From Mycobacteriales bacterium (lineage in GTDB: Bacteria; Actinomycetota; Actinomycetes; JAFAQI01; DASSKL01): a stretch of 62,585 nucleotides of DNA. The notes under the pieces are model-generated. The model was not told the origin of the DNA. It saw nothing but the letters and a program-made list of their open reading frames with translations, and did no database searches. Of the stretch, positions 1 through 7,806 are shown one piece after another. How positions within the stretch are numbered: position 1 is the stretch's first letter; every line of letters starts with the position of its first letter. The position numbers and the translations under genes are program-made. The stretch spans positions 1-62,585 of the forward strand of contig DASSKL010000008.1 of NCBI GenBank assembly GCA_035690485.1, written 5' to 3'.

Positions 1-37
1 AGCCGCGACGGCTACGGGATCGATCGGTGAGTCCGCC

Positions 38-328
38 ATGACTCCCGAACAGCGGGCACTGAGGGCGCGGATCGCCGCTCATTCGCGGTGGGCGACTCAG
101 GACCGCCGCGAGGGAACTGCGGCAGCGCGCGCCGCGTTCGCCGATCGGTTCGAGCGCGAGGTCGACCCGGACGGGACGCTGCCGCGTGATGAGCGGTTGC
201 GCCGGGCCGAGAGTGCCCGCAAGGCGTACTTCGCTCGGTTGGCACTCGCGTCGTCCCGGGCCCGGCAGGAGCGCAAGAAGCGCAGCGCTCCTAGCGCTCG
301 ACCTGCGCGAGAAGCCCCGCCGGAGTAA
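38..328 (+). CDS. Conserved actinobacterial hypothetical protein
   Basis: This encodes a 96-residue, strongly basic and helical protein with no membrane segment. Its pattern (RARIAAHSRWA near residue 9, a VDPDG motif near 43, and a KAYFARLALASSRAR segment near 63) matches a small family that is widespread in actinobacteria and has no assigned function. The ATG at 38 follows a TGA at 28-30 that may end an upstream frame running off the window edge. The last 38 bases overlap the 3' end of the convergent PIN toxin gene. The family is recognised from memory of similar proteins; no role is proposed. Confidence 0.7.
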   Translation: MTPEQRALRARIAAHSRWATQDRREGTAAARAAFADRFEREVDPDGTLPRDERLRRAESARKAYFARLALASSRARQERKKRSAPSARPAREAPPE

Positions 329-701
329 GCACCGCGACTCCTGCGTCGCTGATTTCGAGGAGGTGCTCATCGCCGGACACGATCGCGTCCGCGCGGCTGG
401 TCGCAGCGAGCGCGAACAGGTAGTCGTCGTCCGGGTCGCGGGTCATCGCCGGGGCGTCCACGGGATCGTCGTGGAACTCAGCGAGCGCCGCGACCGCCGA
501 TACGAACCGGCGGGCGTCGTCGACACTGAGCCATCGACGGAACTTGCGCCGCCTCAACACCTCGCTGAGCTCATCGACCAGGCGGGGGGACGCGACGACA
601 GTCCAGCGACCTTCCGTGGCGGCGATGAGCAATCGACCGCAGGTGCCGTCTGGTGCGATGACCGCCGCGACGAGCACGTTTGTGTCGGCGACCACCCGCA
701 T
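291..701 (-). CDS. PIN-domain toxin of a type II toxin-antitoxin system
   Basis: This is a 136-residue PIN-domain protein of the COG1569 type, expected to act as a Mg-dependent ribonuclease held inactive by its antitoxin. The sequence shows the first acidic position in VVADTNVLVAAV (residues 3-14), a conserved acid in LVDELSEVL, and the central acidic motif TRDPDDDYLFALA followed by ADAIVSGDEHLL. The length fits the family. Its ATG directly abuts the TAG of the upstream ribbon-helix-helix gene, so the two should be translationally coupled. Its 3' end overlaps the convergent hypothetical gene. The RNA target cannot be predicted. Confidence 0.85.
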   Translation of the reverse strand: MRVVADTNVLVAAVIAPDGTCGRLLIAATEGRWTVVASPRLVDELSEVLRRRKFRRWLSVDDARRFVSAVAALAEFHDDPVDAPAMTRDPDDDYLFALAATSRADAIVSGDEHLLEISDAGVAVLTPAGLLAQVER

Positions 702-974
702 CTATCGACTGCTCCGTCGCGCCTTCCGAGCTTTGGCAACTTCGTCGAGCGCTACCTGCATGGCAGTTGAGTTGGCGGCTGGTCCGCGCTTCGCAACCCG
801 TTGCATCACCGCGCGCACCTCGGCTGCGGCTGTCTTGGCGGCGTCACCTTGCAGGTAGGCGCGGAGCGCGTCTTCCACGACGTCGCTCTCACTGCGCGCC
901 GACGACGCGGCGACGACCTTCGTCGCGGTGAGGACGTCGTCGTCCAAGTAGACGGTGGTCTTCCGGCGAGCCAT
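702..974 (-). CDS. Ribbon-helix-helix antitoxin, partner of the PIN toxin
   Basis: This 90-residue protein starts with RKTTVYLDDDVL, the beta strand and first helix of a ribbon-helix-helix DNA-binding domain, and ends in a basic tail that would bind the toxin. It should neutralise the downstream PIN nuclease and repress its own operon. A GTG at 983 is possible, but the AAGGTGG ribosome site overlaps that GTG and sits five bases before the ATG at 974, which favours 974. A 32-bp palindrome begins within the ribosome-site region and is the likely operator. It lies directly downstream of the integrase gene. Confidence 0.85.
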   Translation of the reverse strand: MARRKTTVYLDDDVLTATKVVAASSARSESDVVEDALRAYLQGDAAKTAAAEVRAVMQRVAKRGPAANSTAMQVALDEVAKARKARRSSR

Positions 975-981
975 GGCAGCC

Positions 982-1013
982 ACCTTACCGTCATGACGTC
1001 ATGACGGCAAGGT
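982..1013. promoter_or_regulatory. Palindromic operator of the toxin-antitoxin operon
   Basis: These 32 bases form an inverted repeat centred on TGACGTCA, with 15 of 16 pairs matching and one mismatch (987/1008). It covers the antitoxin ribosome site and ends on the stop codon of the integrase. No T-run follows, so an autoregulatory operator for the ribbon-helix-helix protein is more likely than a terminator. Confidence 0.7.
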
Positions 1014-1945
1014 CAGAGCCGGTCCCCCAGCGCCAACCGGCGGTGCGCCTTGCGAGCCCGCTCCGCCGCCAGGGACGCGCCGTAGCGCCGGAGCATGATC
1101 GGCGATGTCCAGCCGGCCAGTTTCATCAGGTCGCCTTCGCTGCCGCCGGCCTCGAGCCAGGCGTGGGCGAACGAGTGACGCAGCTGGTGCGGGTGGATCT
1201 TGCCCAGGCCGGCGGCATCAGAGCGCTCGCGCAGCATCTTGTAGATGGCGCCCTTCTTCATCGGCCCGAGGCGTCCGATCCAGAGGTGCTCGTCGTCGGC
1301 ACGCGGATGCTTCATCCGGCGTCGCAGGTAGCGGTCGATGGCCCTGGCAGTGGCGTTGCCGAACGGCACCACCCGAGGCTTGGCTCCCTTGCCCATCACC
1401 GCGCAAGTGCCATTTGTGATGTCGAGGTTATCGAGGGTCAGGTCCGCGAGCTCGGACAAGCGAAGGCCAGAGTCGAGGAACAGCCGCACGATCGCTTCGT
1501 CACGCACGTCACGAAAGTCGGTGCGGCTGAACTGCTTCACGAGCTTGCGCATCTGGTCGACGGTCAGCGCCTCCACCTGGGTCTGACCCGGGGACGGCAG
1601 CGGCATCCCGTCGAGTGGGTTGCGGGCTACCTCCTCCTCGAGCACCAGCCAGGCGAAGAACCGGTCGACGCCACAGTGCCGGCCGCGTCGCGTGTCCTGC
1701 GACGCACCGGAATCGACGAGGTGAGCGAGCCACGCGCGGCAATGGTCACGAGTGACGTCGGCCCAGTCCGTGACCCGTGGCGGGTGACCGTCTTCCGGCA
1801 GCGCGTCGAGCCAGGCGGCGAACAGCCGCACCGACCCGCCGTAGTTGGTCAACGTCGCCGGGCTCTTGCCCTCGGCGCGCAGCTGCAGCATCCAGGAGTC
1901 GGCGAGGGTCTTGAACGACGGCGGCATCGGCACGCGAGCGGGCAT
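1013..1945 (-). CDS. Tyrosine recombinase (phage/ICE-type integrase, XerC/D-like)
   Basis: This 310-residue site-specific recombinase has an N-terminal SAM-like core-binding domain (about residues 11-105) and a C-terminal catalytic domain. The catalytic set is complete: R162 in DSGLRLSE, K186 in GKGAKPR, H253 and R256 in [10 protein letters not shown]279 in LAGWTS, and the nucleophile Y288 in LRRYG. It sits next to a toxin-antitoxin pair at the window edge, as in small integrative elements, but no tRNA or repeat marking an attachment site is visible nearby. The ATG at 1945 has an AAAGGGGG ribosome site that lies inside an inverted repeat. A housekeeping XerC/D role is less likely in this setting. 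Confidence 0.92.
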   Translation of the reverse strand: MPARVPMPPSFKTLADSWMLQLRAEGKSPATLTNYGGSVRLFAAWLDALPEDGHPPRVTDWADVTRDHCRAWLAHLVDSGASQDTRRGRHCGVDRFFAWLVLEEEVARNPLDGMPLPSPGQTQVEALTVDQMRKLVKQFSRTDFRDVRDEAIVRLFLDSGLRLSELADLTLDNLDITNGTCAVMGKGAKPRVVPFGNATARAIDRYLRRRMKHPRADDEHLWIGRLGPMKKGAIYKMLRERSDAAGLGKIHPHQLRHSFAHAWLEAGGSEGDLMKLAGWTSPIMLRRYGASLAAERARKAHRRLALGDRL

Positions 1946-1974
1946 AATTCGCCCCCTTTCAGAGGAGGCGAATT
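1946..1974. repeat. Inverted repeat covering the integrase ribosome site
   Basis: AATTCGCC (1946-1953) pairs with GGCGAATT (1967-1974), and three more inner pairs are possible (1955-1957 with 1963-1965). The repeat begins right before the integrase ATG and includes its purine-rich ribosome site. It could fold in the mRNA and hide the ribosome site, or be a protein-binding site. Confidence 0.6.
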
Positions 1975-2047
1975 TATCAGCACTAGGAGCGCTCTGCTAT
2001 CGCAACTCACCGACCTGTGGAGAGATCTCGGACAGTGTTTCCGCAGG

Positions 2048-2920
2048 TCAAGTGCCGTTTAGCAGGTCCGCCAACTGCCTCGCATTGGTCTGCGCGTAGT
2101 TGCGGTAGCAGTTGTTCAGGAGCACATGGGTTTCCGCAGCCGACTCGGCGAGCTGCTGCACCTTGGGCGCCCACTCCAGCAGTTCCTGCTCCGAGTAGAG
2201 GTAGCCGAACCGCTCGTAGATGTCGCGCGAGTCCCACTTGTCGCTGTGCCCGTGGAAACGCACGACCGCCAAGTCTCCTGACGTGGCGGCGACGACCGGC
2301 GGGATCGACGACGGGTAGCCCTGCGGCATGTCGACGCACACGTACGGCACGGCGTAGGACGTCAAGAAGTCCAGCGTCTCCGCCGCGTTGTCCTCCGACA
2401 TCCAGGTCTTGTTCCGGAACTCCACGCAGATGCGGTAGGGCTCGCAGCGTCGCTTGCACTCCAGCACGTAGGTCTTGTTGGCGCGACCGATCGGAAACCA
2501 CTGGGGAAACTGGAAGAGTACGGCGCCGAGCTTGCCCGCCTCGTGCAACGGCTGCAGCGCGGAGACGAACCGCTCCCACACCTGGTCGACCATCGCGTCA
2601 TCGCAGTCGCGCAGGTAGACGTTCTTCTTCGTGTCGGGACGGAGGTCCTTGTAGATCGCGCCCGGCCGGGTCGGGTGGTGCGTGAGCAGCGAGAAAGCCT
2701 TGACGTTGAAGGTGAAATCGGGCGGCGTGCGGGCGGCCCACAACTCCGCGGTGCGCTCGGCCGGGGGCGAGTAGTAGGTGCTGTCGACCTCGACGAGCGG
2801 GAACTGCGAGGCGTAGTAGGCGAGCCGCGCCTCCGGCGTGTCGGCGTCGGGCGGGTACCAGCCCGAGGCGAGCAAGGTCTTGTCGGTCCACGACGCCGTG
2901 CCGACCTTGACCTCGCCCAC
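2048..2920 (-). CDS. DUF72 (YecE-like) family protein
   Basis: This 290-residue protein belongs to the DUF72 family, a TIM-barrel-like fold related to sugar isomerases and xylose-isomerase-type barrels, with no settled function. Diagnostic segments are KVGTASWTDKTL at the N terminus, the VEVDSTYYSPP motif near residue 44, TFNVKAFSLLTHH near 70, and VRFHGHSDKWDSRD near 223. The GTG at 2920 follows TAGGCT by six bases, so the transcript may be leaderless. It is transcribed alone, between the integrase and the helicase. The family assignment is firm and the biochemical role is unknown. Confidence 0.88.
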   Translation of the reverse strand: MGEVKVGTASWTDKTLLASGWYPPDADTPEARLAYYASQFPLVEVDSTYYSPPAERTAELWAARTPPDFTFNVKAFSLLTHHPTRPGAIYKDLRPDTKKNVYLRDCDDAMVDQVWERFVSALQPLHEAGKLGAVLFQFPQWFPIGRANKTYVLECKRRCEPYRICVEFRNKTWMSEDNAAETLDFLTSYAVPYVCVDMPQGYPSSIPPVVAATSGDLAVVRFHGHSDKWDSRDIYERFGYLYSEQELLEWAPKVQQLAESAAETHVLLNNCYRNYAQTNARQLADLLNGT

Positions 2921-2926
2921 CGCCGC

Positions 2927-2932
2927 AGCCTA
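2927..2932 (-). promoter_or_regulatory. Candidate -10 element (TAGGCT) for leaderless DUF72 mRNA
   Basis: TAGGCT on the minus strand lies six bases before the GTG at 2920. No ribosome site is visible. No clear -35 hexamer was found. Confidence 0.4.
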
Positions 2933-3061
2933 ACGACGTCCCGGGCCTGCACAGCGCAAGATCAAGAGCCCTGGATCGGTACGCCGGCCGGCGGGTCGCA
3001 CCGAAGGGGGACCCCGATCATGGACCGAGCGGTTGGCGACCCGGTCGGCCGAGGGGCGTGG

Positions 3062-4750
3062 TCAGCGCAGGGACCACCGGCGGATGGCGGCGATCCGCTC
3101 CTGCAGCTCGGCTGCGGTCGCCCGCGAGACGGCGGGACCGCCGCAGATCCGCCGCAGCTCGGCATGGATCGAGCCGTGCGGCCGGGCGGTGCGGTGGTGG
3201 TAGGCAGCGACCAGGCCGTTGAGCTCGCGGCGAAGTCCCGCGATCGTCTCGTGGGTCGTCATGGGTTCCGGCTCGACGGCAACGGGGACCGGGCGCAGCT
3301 TGGCCTGGCGTTGCCGCAGCAGGTGGGCGACCTGGTCGGGGTCGAGCAGCCCGGGCAGACCGAGGAACTCCTGTTCCTCCTCGCTGACCGCGCCGGTGCC
3401 GAACTCGGCCCCGTCGAACAGCAACCGGTCGAACGACGCGGACGCCTCGAGCGCCTCGAAGCCGGGCAGCTCGTCGGTCGCCTCCGACTGCTCCCGCCGC
3501 GCGGCCTCCAGCAGGTCGTCGTCGAGCCCCGGCGAGGAGCCGTCGGCGAGCGCCAGCACGTGGTCTCGTTCGGCCTCCAGCTCGGCCGCGAGGGCGAGCA
3601 GGACGGGCACGGACGGGAGGAACACCGACGCGGTCTCGCCCCGCCGGCGCGCGCGGACGAATCGGCCCACCGCTTGAGCGAAGTACAGCGGCGTCGAGAC
3701 GCTGGTGGCGTAGACGCCGACCGCAAGCCGCGGGACGTCGACTCCTTCCGAGACCATCCGGACCGCGACCATCCACCGGTCGCTCGACCGCGAGAACAGC
3801 GCGATCTTCCGGCTGGCCTGCGGGTCGTCGGAGAGCACGACCACCGGCGGTTCGCCGCAGATGCGCCGCAGCAGCAGGGCATAGGCCCGGGCCGCGGCGT
3901 GGTCGGACGCGATGACCAGCCCGCCCGCGTCGGGCATGCCGCCCGCACGCACCTGGGCGAGCCGCTGGTCGGCCGCGCGCAGGACCTGCGGCACCCACTC
4001 CCCCGCCGGGTCCAGCGCGGTGCGCCACGCCTGCGCGGTTTGCTCCTCGGTGAGCGGCTCCCCGAGCCGCGCGGTCATCTCGTCGCCCGCCGACGTACGC
4101 CAGCGCATCTCGCCGGAGTAGGCGAGGAACAGGACCGGCCGCACCACGCCGTCGCGCAGGGCGTCGCCGTAGCCGTACGACGAATCCGCGAGCGACCGCA
4201 GGGCGCCCGCGCCGTCACGGGCGTAGGCGACGAAGGGGATCGGGTTGGTGTCGGACCGGAACGGCGTGCCGGTGAGCGCCAGCCGGCGCGCGGCCGGCTC
4301 GAACGCTTCCCGCACGGCATCACCCCACGTCAGGGCGTCGCCGGCGTGGTGGATCTCGTCGAGGATCACGAGGGTGGAGCGGGACTCGGTCCGGGCCCGG
4401 TGCAGCAGCGGCGCCACACCGACCTGCGCGTAGGTGAGGGCGACGCCGCGGTAGTCACGGGAGGTGCCCCCGTCGCTGTTGCGGAACTCCGGGTCGAGCG
4501 CAATGCCGTGCAGGTGAGCGGCCGCCGCCCACTGTCGCTTGAGGTGCTCGGTGGGCGCGACGACCGTGATCCGCTGGACGACCCCCTCGGTGAGCAGGCG
4601 CCCGGCGAGGTCGAGCGCGAAGCGCGTCTTGCCGGCGCCCGGGGTCGCGACCGCCAGGAAGTCGCGCGGACCGCGGGCGAAGTAGGCGTCGAGCGCGGCG
4701 ATCTGCCAGGCGCGCAGGGCAGCAGCGACCGGAAGGGGAGAAACGGACAT
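3062..4750 (-). CDS. DEAD/DEAH-box superfamily 2 helicase
   Basis: This 562-residue protein is a cytoplasmic SF2 helicase of a type common in actinobacteria. Motif I ATPGAGKT lies at residues 35-42, motif II DEIHH at 131-135, motif III ALTGTPFRS near 163, and motif VI QAVGRFVRARR in the second RecA-like domain. Motif Ia/Ib region VVAPTEHLKRQW is also present. The C-terminal 150 residues are family-specific and include no recognisable nuclease. The helicase should couple ATP hydrolysis to duplex or complex remodelling, probably in DNA repair, but its substrate is unknown. The gene stops before an unremarkable intergenic stretch and starts 12 bases after the phosphoribosyltransferase gene, so they may be cotranscribed. 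Confidence 0.9.
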   Translation of the reverse strand: MSVSPLPVAAALRAWQIAALDAYFARGPRDFLAVATPGAGKTRFALDLAGRLLTEGVVQRITVVAPTEHLKRQWAAAAHLHGIALDPEFRNSDGGTSRDYRGVALTYAQVGVAPLLHRARTESRSTLVILDEIHHAGDALTWGDAVREAFEPAARRLALTGTPFRSDTNPIPFVAYARDGAGALRSLADSSYGYGDALRDGVVRPVLFLAYSGEMRWRTSAGDEMTARLGEPLTEEQTAQAWRTALDPAGEWVPQVLRAADQRLAQVRAGGMPDAGGLVIASDHAAARAYALLLRRICGEPPVVVLSDDPQASRKIALFSRSSDRWMVAVRMVSEGVDVPRLAVGVYATSVSTPLYFAQAVGRFVRARRRGETASVFLPSVPVLLALAAELEAERDHVLALADGSSPGLDDDLLEAARREQSEATDELPGFEALEASASFDRLLFDGAEFGTGAVSEEEQEFLGLPGLLDPDQVAHLLRQRQAKLRPVPVAVEPEPMTTHETIAGLRRELNGLVAAYHHRTARPHGSIHAELRRICGGPAVSRATAAELQERIAAIRRWSLR

Positions 4751-4762
4751 GGGAGCCCGAGG

Positions 4763-5407
4763 CTAACCCGGCGACCCACCGTCTCCGTGCAGCAACGCGC
4801 GGACCTCGTCGTCGGTGGTCTCCCTGAAGTCGCGGTAGTGGCTGCCGACCGCGGTGAAGTCCGCCGGAGTCGAGCAGCAGACGACCTCGTCGGCGATCGT
4901 GCCGAGCTCGCGCACCGACTGAGCGGGCGCGACGGGGACGGCGACGACGACCCTGGCCGGCTCGTACCGGCGCGCCGCCTCGACCGCCGCTCGCATCGAG
5001 GCGCCCGTGGCCAGGCCGTCGTCCACCAGGATCACGACGCGCCCGGTGAGGGACAGCGGGGGCCGCTCACCGCGGTAGATCTCCTCCCGCCGCCGCAGCT
5101 CGGCGCCCTCCTCGGCGGCGACCCGTTCGACCGCCTCCTCGCTGATGCCGGCGGCGCGCAGGACCGGATCGTTCATGACCCGGATGCCGCCGCTCGCGAT
5201 GGCGCCCATCGCGAGCTCCCGGTGGCCGGGTACGCCGAGCTTGCGGACCACGAACACGTCGAGCGGCGCGACCAGCACACGGGCGACCTCGGCGGCCACC
5301 GGGACGCCGCCGCGCGGCAACCCGAGCACCATCACGTCGGCGCGGTGGGCGTAGCCCGCGAGCGAGCGGGCCAGCTCGCGACCGGCCTGGGCACGGTCGT
5401 CGTACAC
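4763..5407 (-). CDS. Phosphoribosyltransferase-like protein (COG1926)
   Basis: This 214-residue protein is a type I phosphoribosyltransferase fold. The PRPP-binding loop VVILVDDGLATGAS spans residues 124-137, and LGLPRGGVPVAAEVA near 28-42 and FVVRKLGVPGHRELAMGAIA near 52-71 are hallmarks of the uncharacterised COG1926 group. Members are often found near stress proteins and do not act on a known base, so a nucleobase-salvage role is only one option. The start is a GTG nine bases downstream of the glcF stop. It could be cotranscribed with the glycolate operon above it. Confidence 0.85.
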   Translation of the reverse strand: MYDDRAQAGRELARSLAGYAHRADVMVLGLPRGGVPVAAEVARVLVAPLDVFVVRKLGVPGHRELAMGAIASGGIRVMNDPVLRAAGISEEAVERVAAEEGAELRRREEIYRGERPPLSLTGRVVILVDDGLATGASMRAAVEAARRYEPARVVVAVPVAPAQSVRELGTIADEVVCCSTPADFTAVGSHYRDFRETTDDEVRALLHGDGGSPG

Positions 5408-5416
5408 GCCGGTGCC

Positions 5417-6736
5417 CTACCCGCCGGCGCGGGCCAGCAACTCCCCGGCCCCCGCACCGCGGATCGACGCGTCGAGGACTTCGACCGTGTGCGCGAGCGG
5501 CAGCGGCCGGCCGGCGCGACGCAGCGCGGCGTCGATCTGCATGAGGCACCCGGGATTTGCGGTCACCAGCAGCGCGGCGCCGGTGGAAGAGACGTTGGCG
5601 GCCTTGCGGTCGCCGAGAGCACGCGCAGGGTCGGGCTCGAGGATGTTCCAGACGCCGGCCGACCCGCAGCACACGTCGCCCTCGGGGATCTCGCGCAGGT
5701 CCAGTCCCGGGATGCCACGCAGCAGCTCCCGCGGCTGGGCACGCACGCCCTGCGCGTGGCCGAGGTGGCAGGCGTCGTGGTAGGCCGCCGTCAGCTCGAC
5801 GGGGTGCCGCTCGGCCCGCGGGCCGAGCTCGGCGAGCAGCTCGGCGACGTCGCGCACCTTGGCGGTGAAGGCCGCGGCCCGCCCGGCCCACTGCGGATCA
5901 TCGGCCAGCAGCTCGGCGTACTGCTTCATCGACGAGCCGCAGCCCGCGACGTTGACCGCGACGTAGTCGACGTCGAGGTCGGCGAACGACTCGACCAGCC
6001 GGCGGGCGAACGCGCGGGCTTCATCCTCGCGCCCGGTGTGCAGGCTCAACGCGCCGCAGCAGCCCTGCTCCGGCGGCGCGAGCACGTCGCAGCCCTCGGC
6101 GGCCAGCACCCGCACGGTCGCCGCGTTGACGCCGGGGAAGAACTCTCGTTGCACGCAGCCGAGCAGCATGCCGACGCGGGCCCGCCGCTCCCCCGCCGCA
6201 GGCGTGTACGCCGGCACCGGTGCTGCCGCCCGGACGACGGGAAGCAGCTCCTCCATCGCGCCGAACGTCGGCGGCAGCCGGTCGAGCAGCCCGCTGCGCC
6301 GCACCAGCCGGCCGAGCCCGCTGCGCTGGTAGGCGCGCAGCGGGGCGCGCAGCCGGCGCAACCGCGAGGGGTAGGGGAACAGTGCGAAGATGGCTTCGCG
6401 CAGGGCGCGCTCGCGCCGCGGGCGGTCGTAGCGGCGCTCGACCTGGGCGCGGGTTGCCTCGATGAGCCTGTCGTACTGCACGCCGGACGGGCACGCGGTG
6501 ACGCAGGCCATACAGCCGAGGCACTGGTCGAAGTGCGGCACCAAAGGCTCCAGCGGTGCGCCCTCCAGGCCCTGATGCATGAGGTGGATGCGCCCGCGCG
6601 GGGAGTCCATCTCCTCGCCCCACAGCAGGTAGGTCGGGCACGTCGGCAGGCAGAAGCCGCAGTGCACGCAGTCGTCGATGAGCTCACGCGACGGCGGATG
6701 GTGCCCGTCGAACGCCGGCTGCGGTGCGGACGCCAT
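5417..6736 (-). CDS. glcF: Glycolate oxidase iron-sulfur subunit GlcF
   Basis: This 439-residue subunit should carry electrons from the flavin subunits of glycolate oxidase to the membrane quinone pool. Two ferredoxin-type clusters are visible: C23-C26-C29-C33 followed by Pro, and C72-C75-C78-C82 followed by Pro. The two CCG-type cysteine-rich modules follow, with GCVQREFFPG to GCCGAL and DACHLGHAQG to DVCCGSAGVWN. The length matches GlcF and related LutA/HdrD-like proteins. The ATG at 6736 overlaps the glcE stop as ATGA, so I prefer it over any upstream start. It is the last gene of the aceB-glcDEF run. Confidence 0.93.
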   Translation of the reverse strand: MASAPQPAFDGHHPPSRELIDDCVHCGFCLPTCPTYLLWGEEMDSPRGRIHLMHQGLEGAPLEPLVPHFDQCLGCMACVTACPSGVQYDRLIEATRAQVERRYDRPRRERALREAIFALFPYPSRLRRLRAPLRAYQRSGLGRLVRRSGLLDRLPPTFGAMEELLPVVRAAAPVPAYTPAAGERRARVGMLLGCVQREFFPGVNAATVRVLAAEGCDVLAPPEQGCCGALSLHTGREDEARAFARRLVESFADLDVDYVAVNVAGCGSSMKQYAELLADDPQWAGRAAAFTAKVRDVAELLAELGPRAERHPVELTAAYHDACHLGHAQGVRAQPRELLRGIPGLDLREIPEGDVCCGSAGVWNILEPDPARALGDRKAANVSSTGAALLVTANPGCLMQIDAALRRAGRPLPLAHTVEVLDASIRGAGAGELLARAGG

Positions 6737-7806
6737 CAGATCCCTCCGACGAACCGGCCGGGGGCCAACCGCCGCTGCGGGTCGAAGCGTTCCTTGACCC
6801 GCCGCATCAAGGCGAGCCCGGCCACCGGGCCCCACGGATCCACCCGCCGCCGGTCCTCCTCCGAAGCATGCAGCACGACGACGCTGCCGTCGTGGCCCGC
6901 AATCGCCTCGCGCAGAGGTGGCACGTCGTCGACCGCGGCCAGGGCGGCGTAGAGCACCCCGACGCCGGCGGGTCCGGACACCCGGGTCGCGCCGGCGGCA
7001 CGCAGCGCCTCGAGCACCTGCGGCACGGCCGCGACCTCGGCGGCCACCTTGATGCCGACCTCACCTTCGCCCCACGGCCGCGACCCGAACCCCTCGGGCA
7101 CCGTGCCGGCGATCTCGCCGCCGATCGCCTCGGCCATCGACGCGGCCCGCGCGCCGACTCCCGCCTCGACGCCCTCGATCAGCACCGTCACCCGGCCGTC
7201 GGCATAGTCGATGGCGGAGGCGACGGCCTGCGAGTGCAGCGCACCGGCCACGGCGCGGCCCACGTCGGCCGGCGTCGGCGTTTCGACGACGACGACCGCG
7301 CCGGCCTCCGGCAACGGGTGCAGGCGGAAGGTCAGCTCGGCGAGGACGGCCAGGGTCCCGTAGGACCCGCAGAACAGCTTGCACAGGTCGTATCCGGCGA
7401 CGTTCTTGACGACCTTGCCGCCCGCGCGGGCGACGGTGCCGTCTGCGAGCACGAACGTCGTGCCGATGAGCAGGTCACGTGGACCGCCGTACAGCAGCCG
7501 TCGAGGGCCGGTCGCGGCCGTCGCGACGATGCCGCCGAGCGTGGCGCCCGCCTCGGGCGGGTCGAGCGCGAGCCACTGCCCGGCGCCGGCGAGCGCCGCC
7601 TGCAGGTCGGCGAGGCGCACTCCCGCCTGCGCGGTCACGACGAGGTCACCCGCGGCGTGGTCGACGATCTCGCGGAGGTCGGCGACGTCGAGGTAGGCCG
7701 ACCCGTCCGGCGCGCCTCCCCAGTCCTGCTTGCTGCCGCCACCGCGCACGACGAACGGGCCGGGAGCCGACCGGACGGCCTCGGCCAGCTCCGCTACCGA
7801 GCGCAT
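6736..7806 (-). CDS. glcE: Glycolate oxidase FAD-binding subunit GlcE
   Basis: This 356-residue protein is the second, shorter FAD-linked subunit of glycolate oxidase. It has the PCMH-type FAD fold in VVRGGGSKQDWGG (about residues 20-32), the LDPPEAGATLGGIVA segment near 87, and the VVKNVAGYDLCKLFCGSYGTLAVL segment typical of GlcE. The ATG at 7806 shares bases with the glcD stop (ATGA), and its own stop overlaps the glcF start in the same way. GlcE lacks the long C-terminal domain of GlcD, as expected. It works only as part of GlcDEF. Confidence 0.92.
   Translation of the reverse strand: MRSVAELAEAVRSAPGPFVVRGGGSKQDWGGAPDGSAYLDVADLREIVDHAAGDLVVTAQAGVRLADLQAALAGAGQWLALDPPEAGATLGGIVATAATGPRRLLYGGPRDLLIGTTFVLADGTVARAGGKVVKNVAGYDLCKLFCGSYGTLAVLAELTFRLHPLPEAGAVVVVETPTPADVGRAVAGALHSQAVASAIDYADGRVTVLIEGVEAGVGARAASMAEAIGGEIAGTVPEGFGSRPWGEGEVGIKVAAEVAAVPQVLEALRAAGATRVSGPAGVGVLYAALAAVDDVPPLREAIAGHDGSVVVLHASEEDRRRVDPWGPVAGLALMRRVKERFDPQRRLAPGRFVGGI

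Noticed and set aside
1-30. 3' end of an upstream gene ending at TGA 28-30
   Set aside because: Only nine codons are visible and cannot be recognised, so it is not listed as a gene.
1-2047. Prophage
   Set aside because: Apart from the integrase no phage structural, packaging or replication gene is seen, and no att repeats. An integrative element edge is the most that can be said.
2982-2993. CGCCGGCCGGCG palindrome between DUF72 and helicase genes
   Set aside because: A short self-complementary GC run with no loop is expected by chance in such GC-rich DNA. No terminator or operator is inferred.
2543-6952. Plus-strand open frame of over 1400 codons opposite the helicase, phosphoribosyltransferase and glcF
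   Set aside because: It runs antisense to genes with clear motifs and reads as low-complexity Arg/Gly/Asp-rich sequence, a typical high-GC shadow. The same applies to long antisense frames at 1001-2062, 9487-12441 and 22814-25222.
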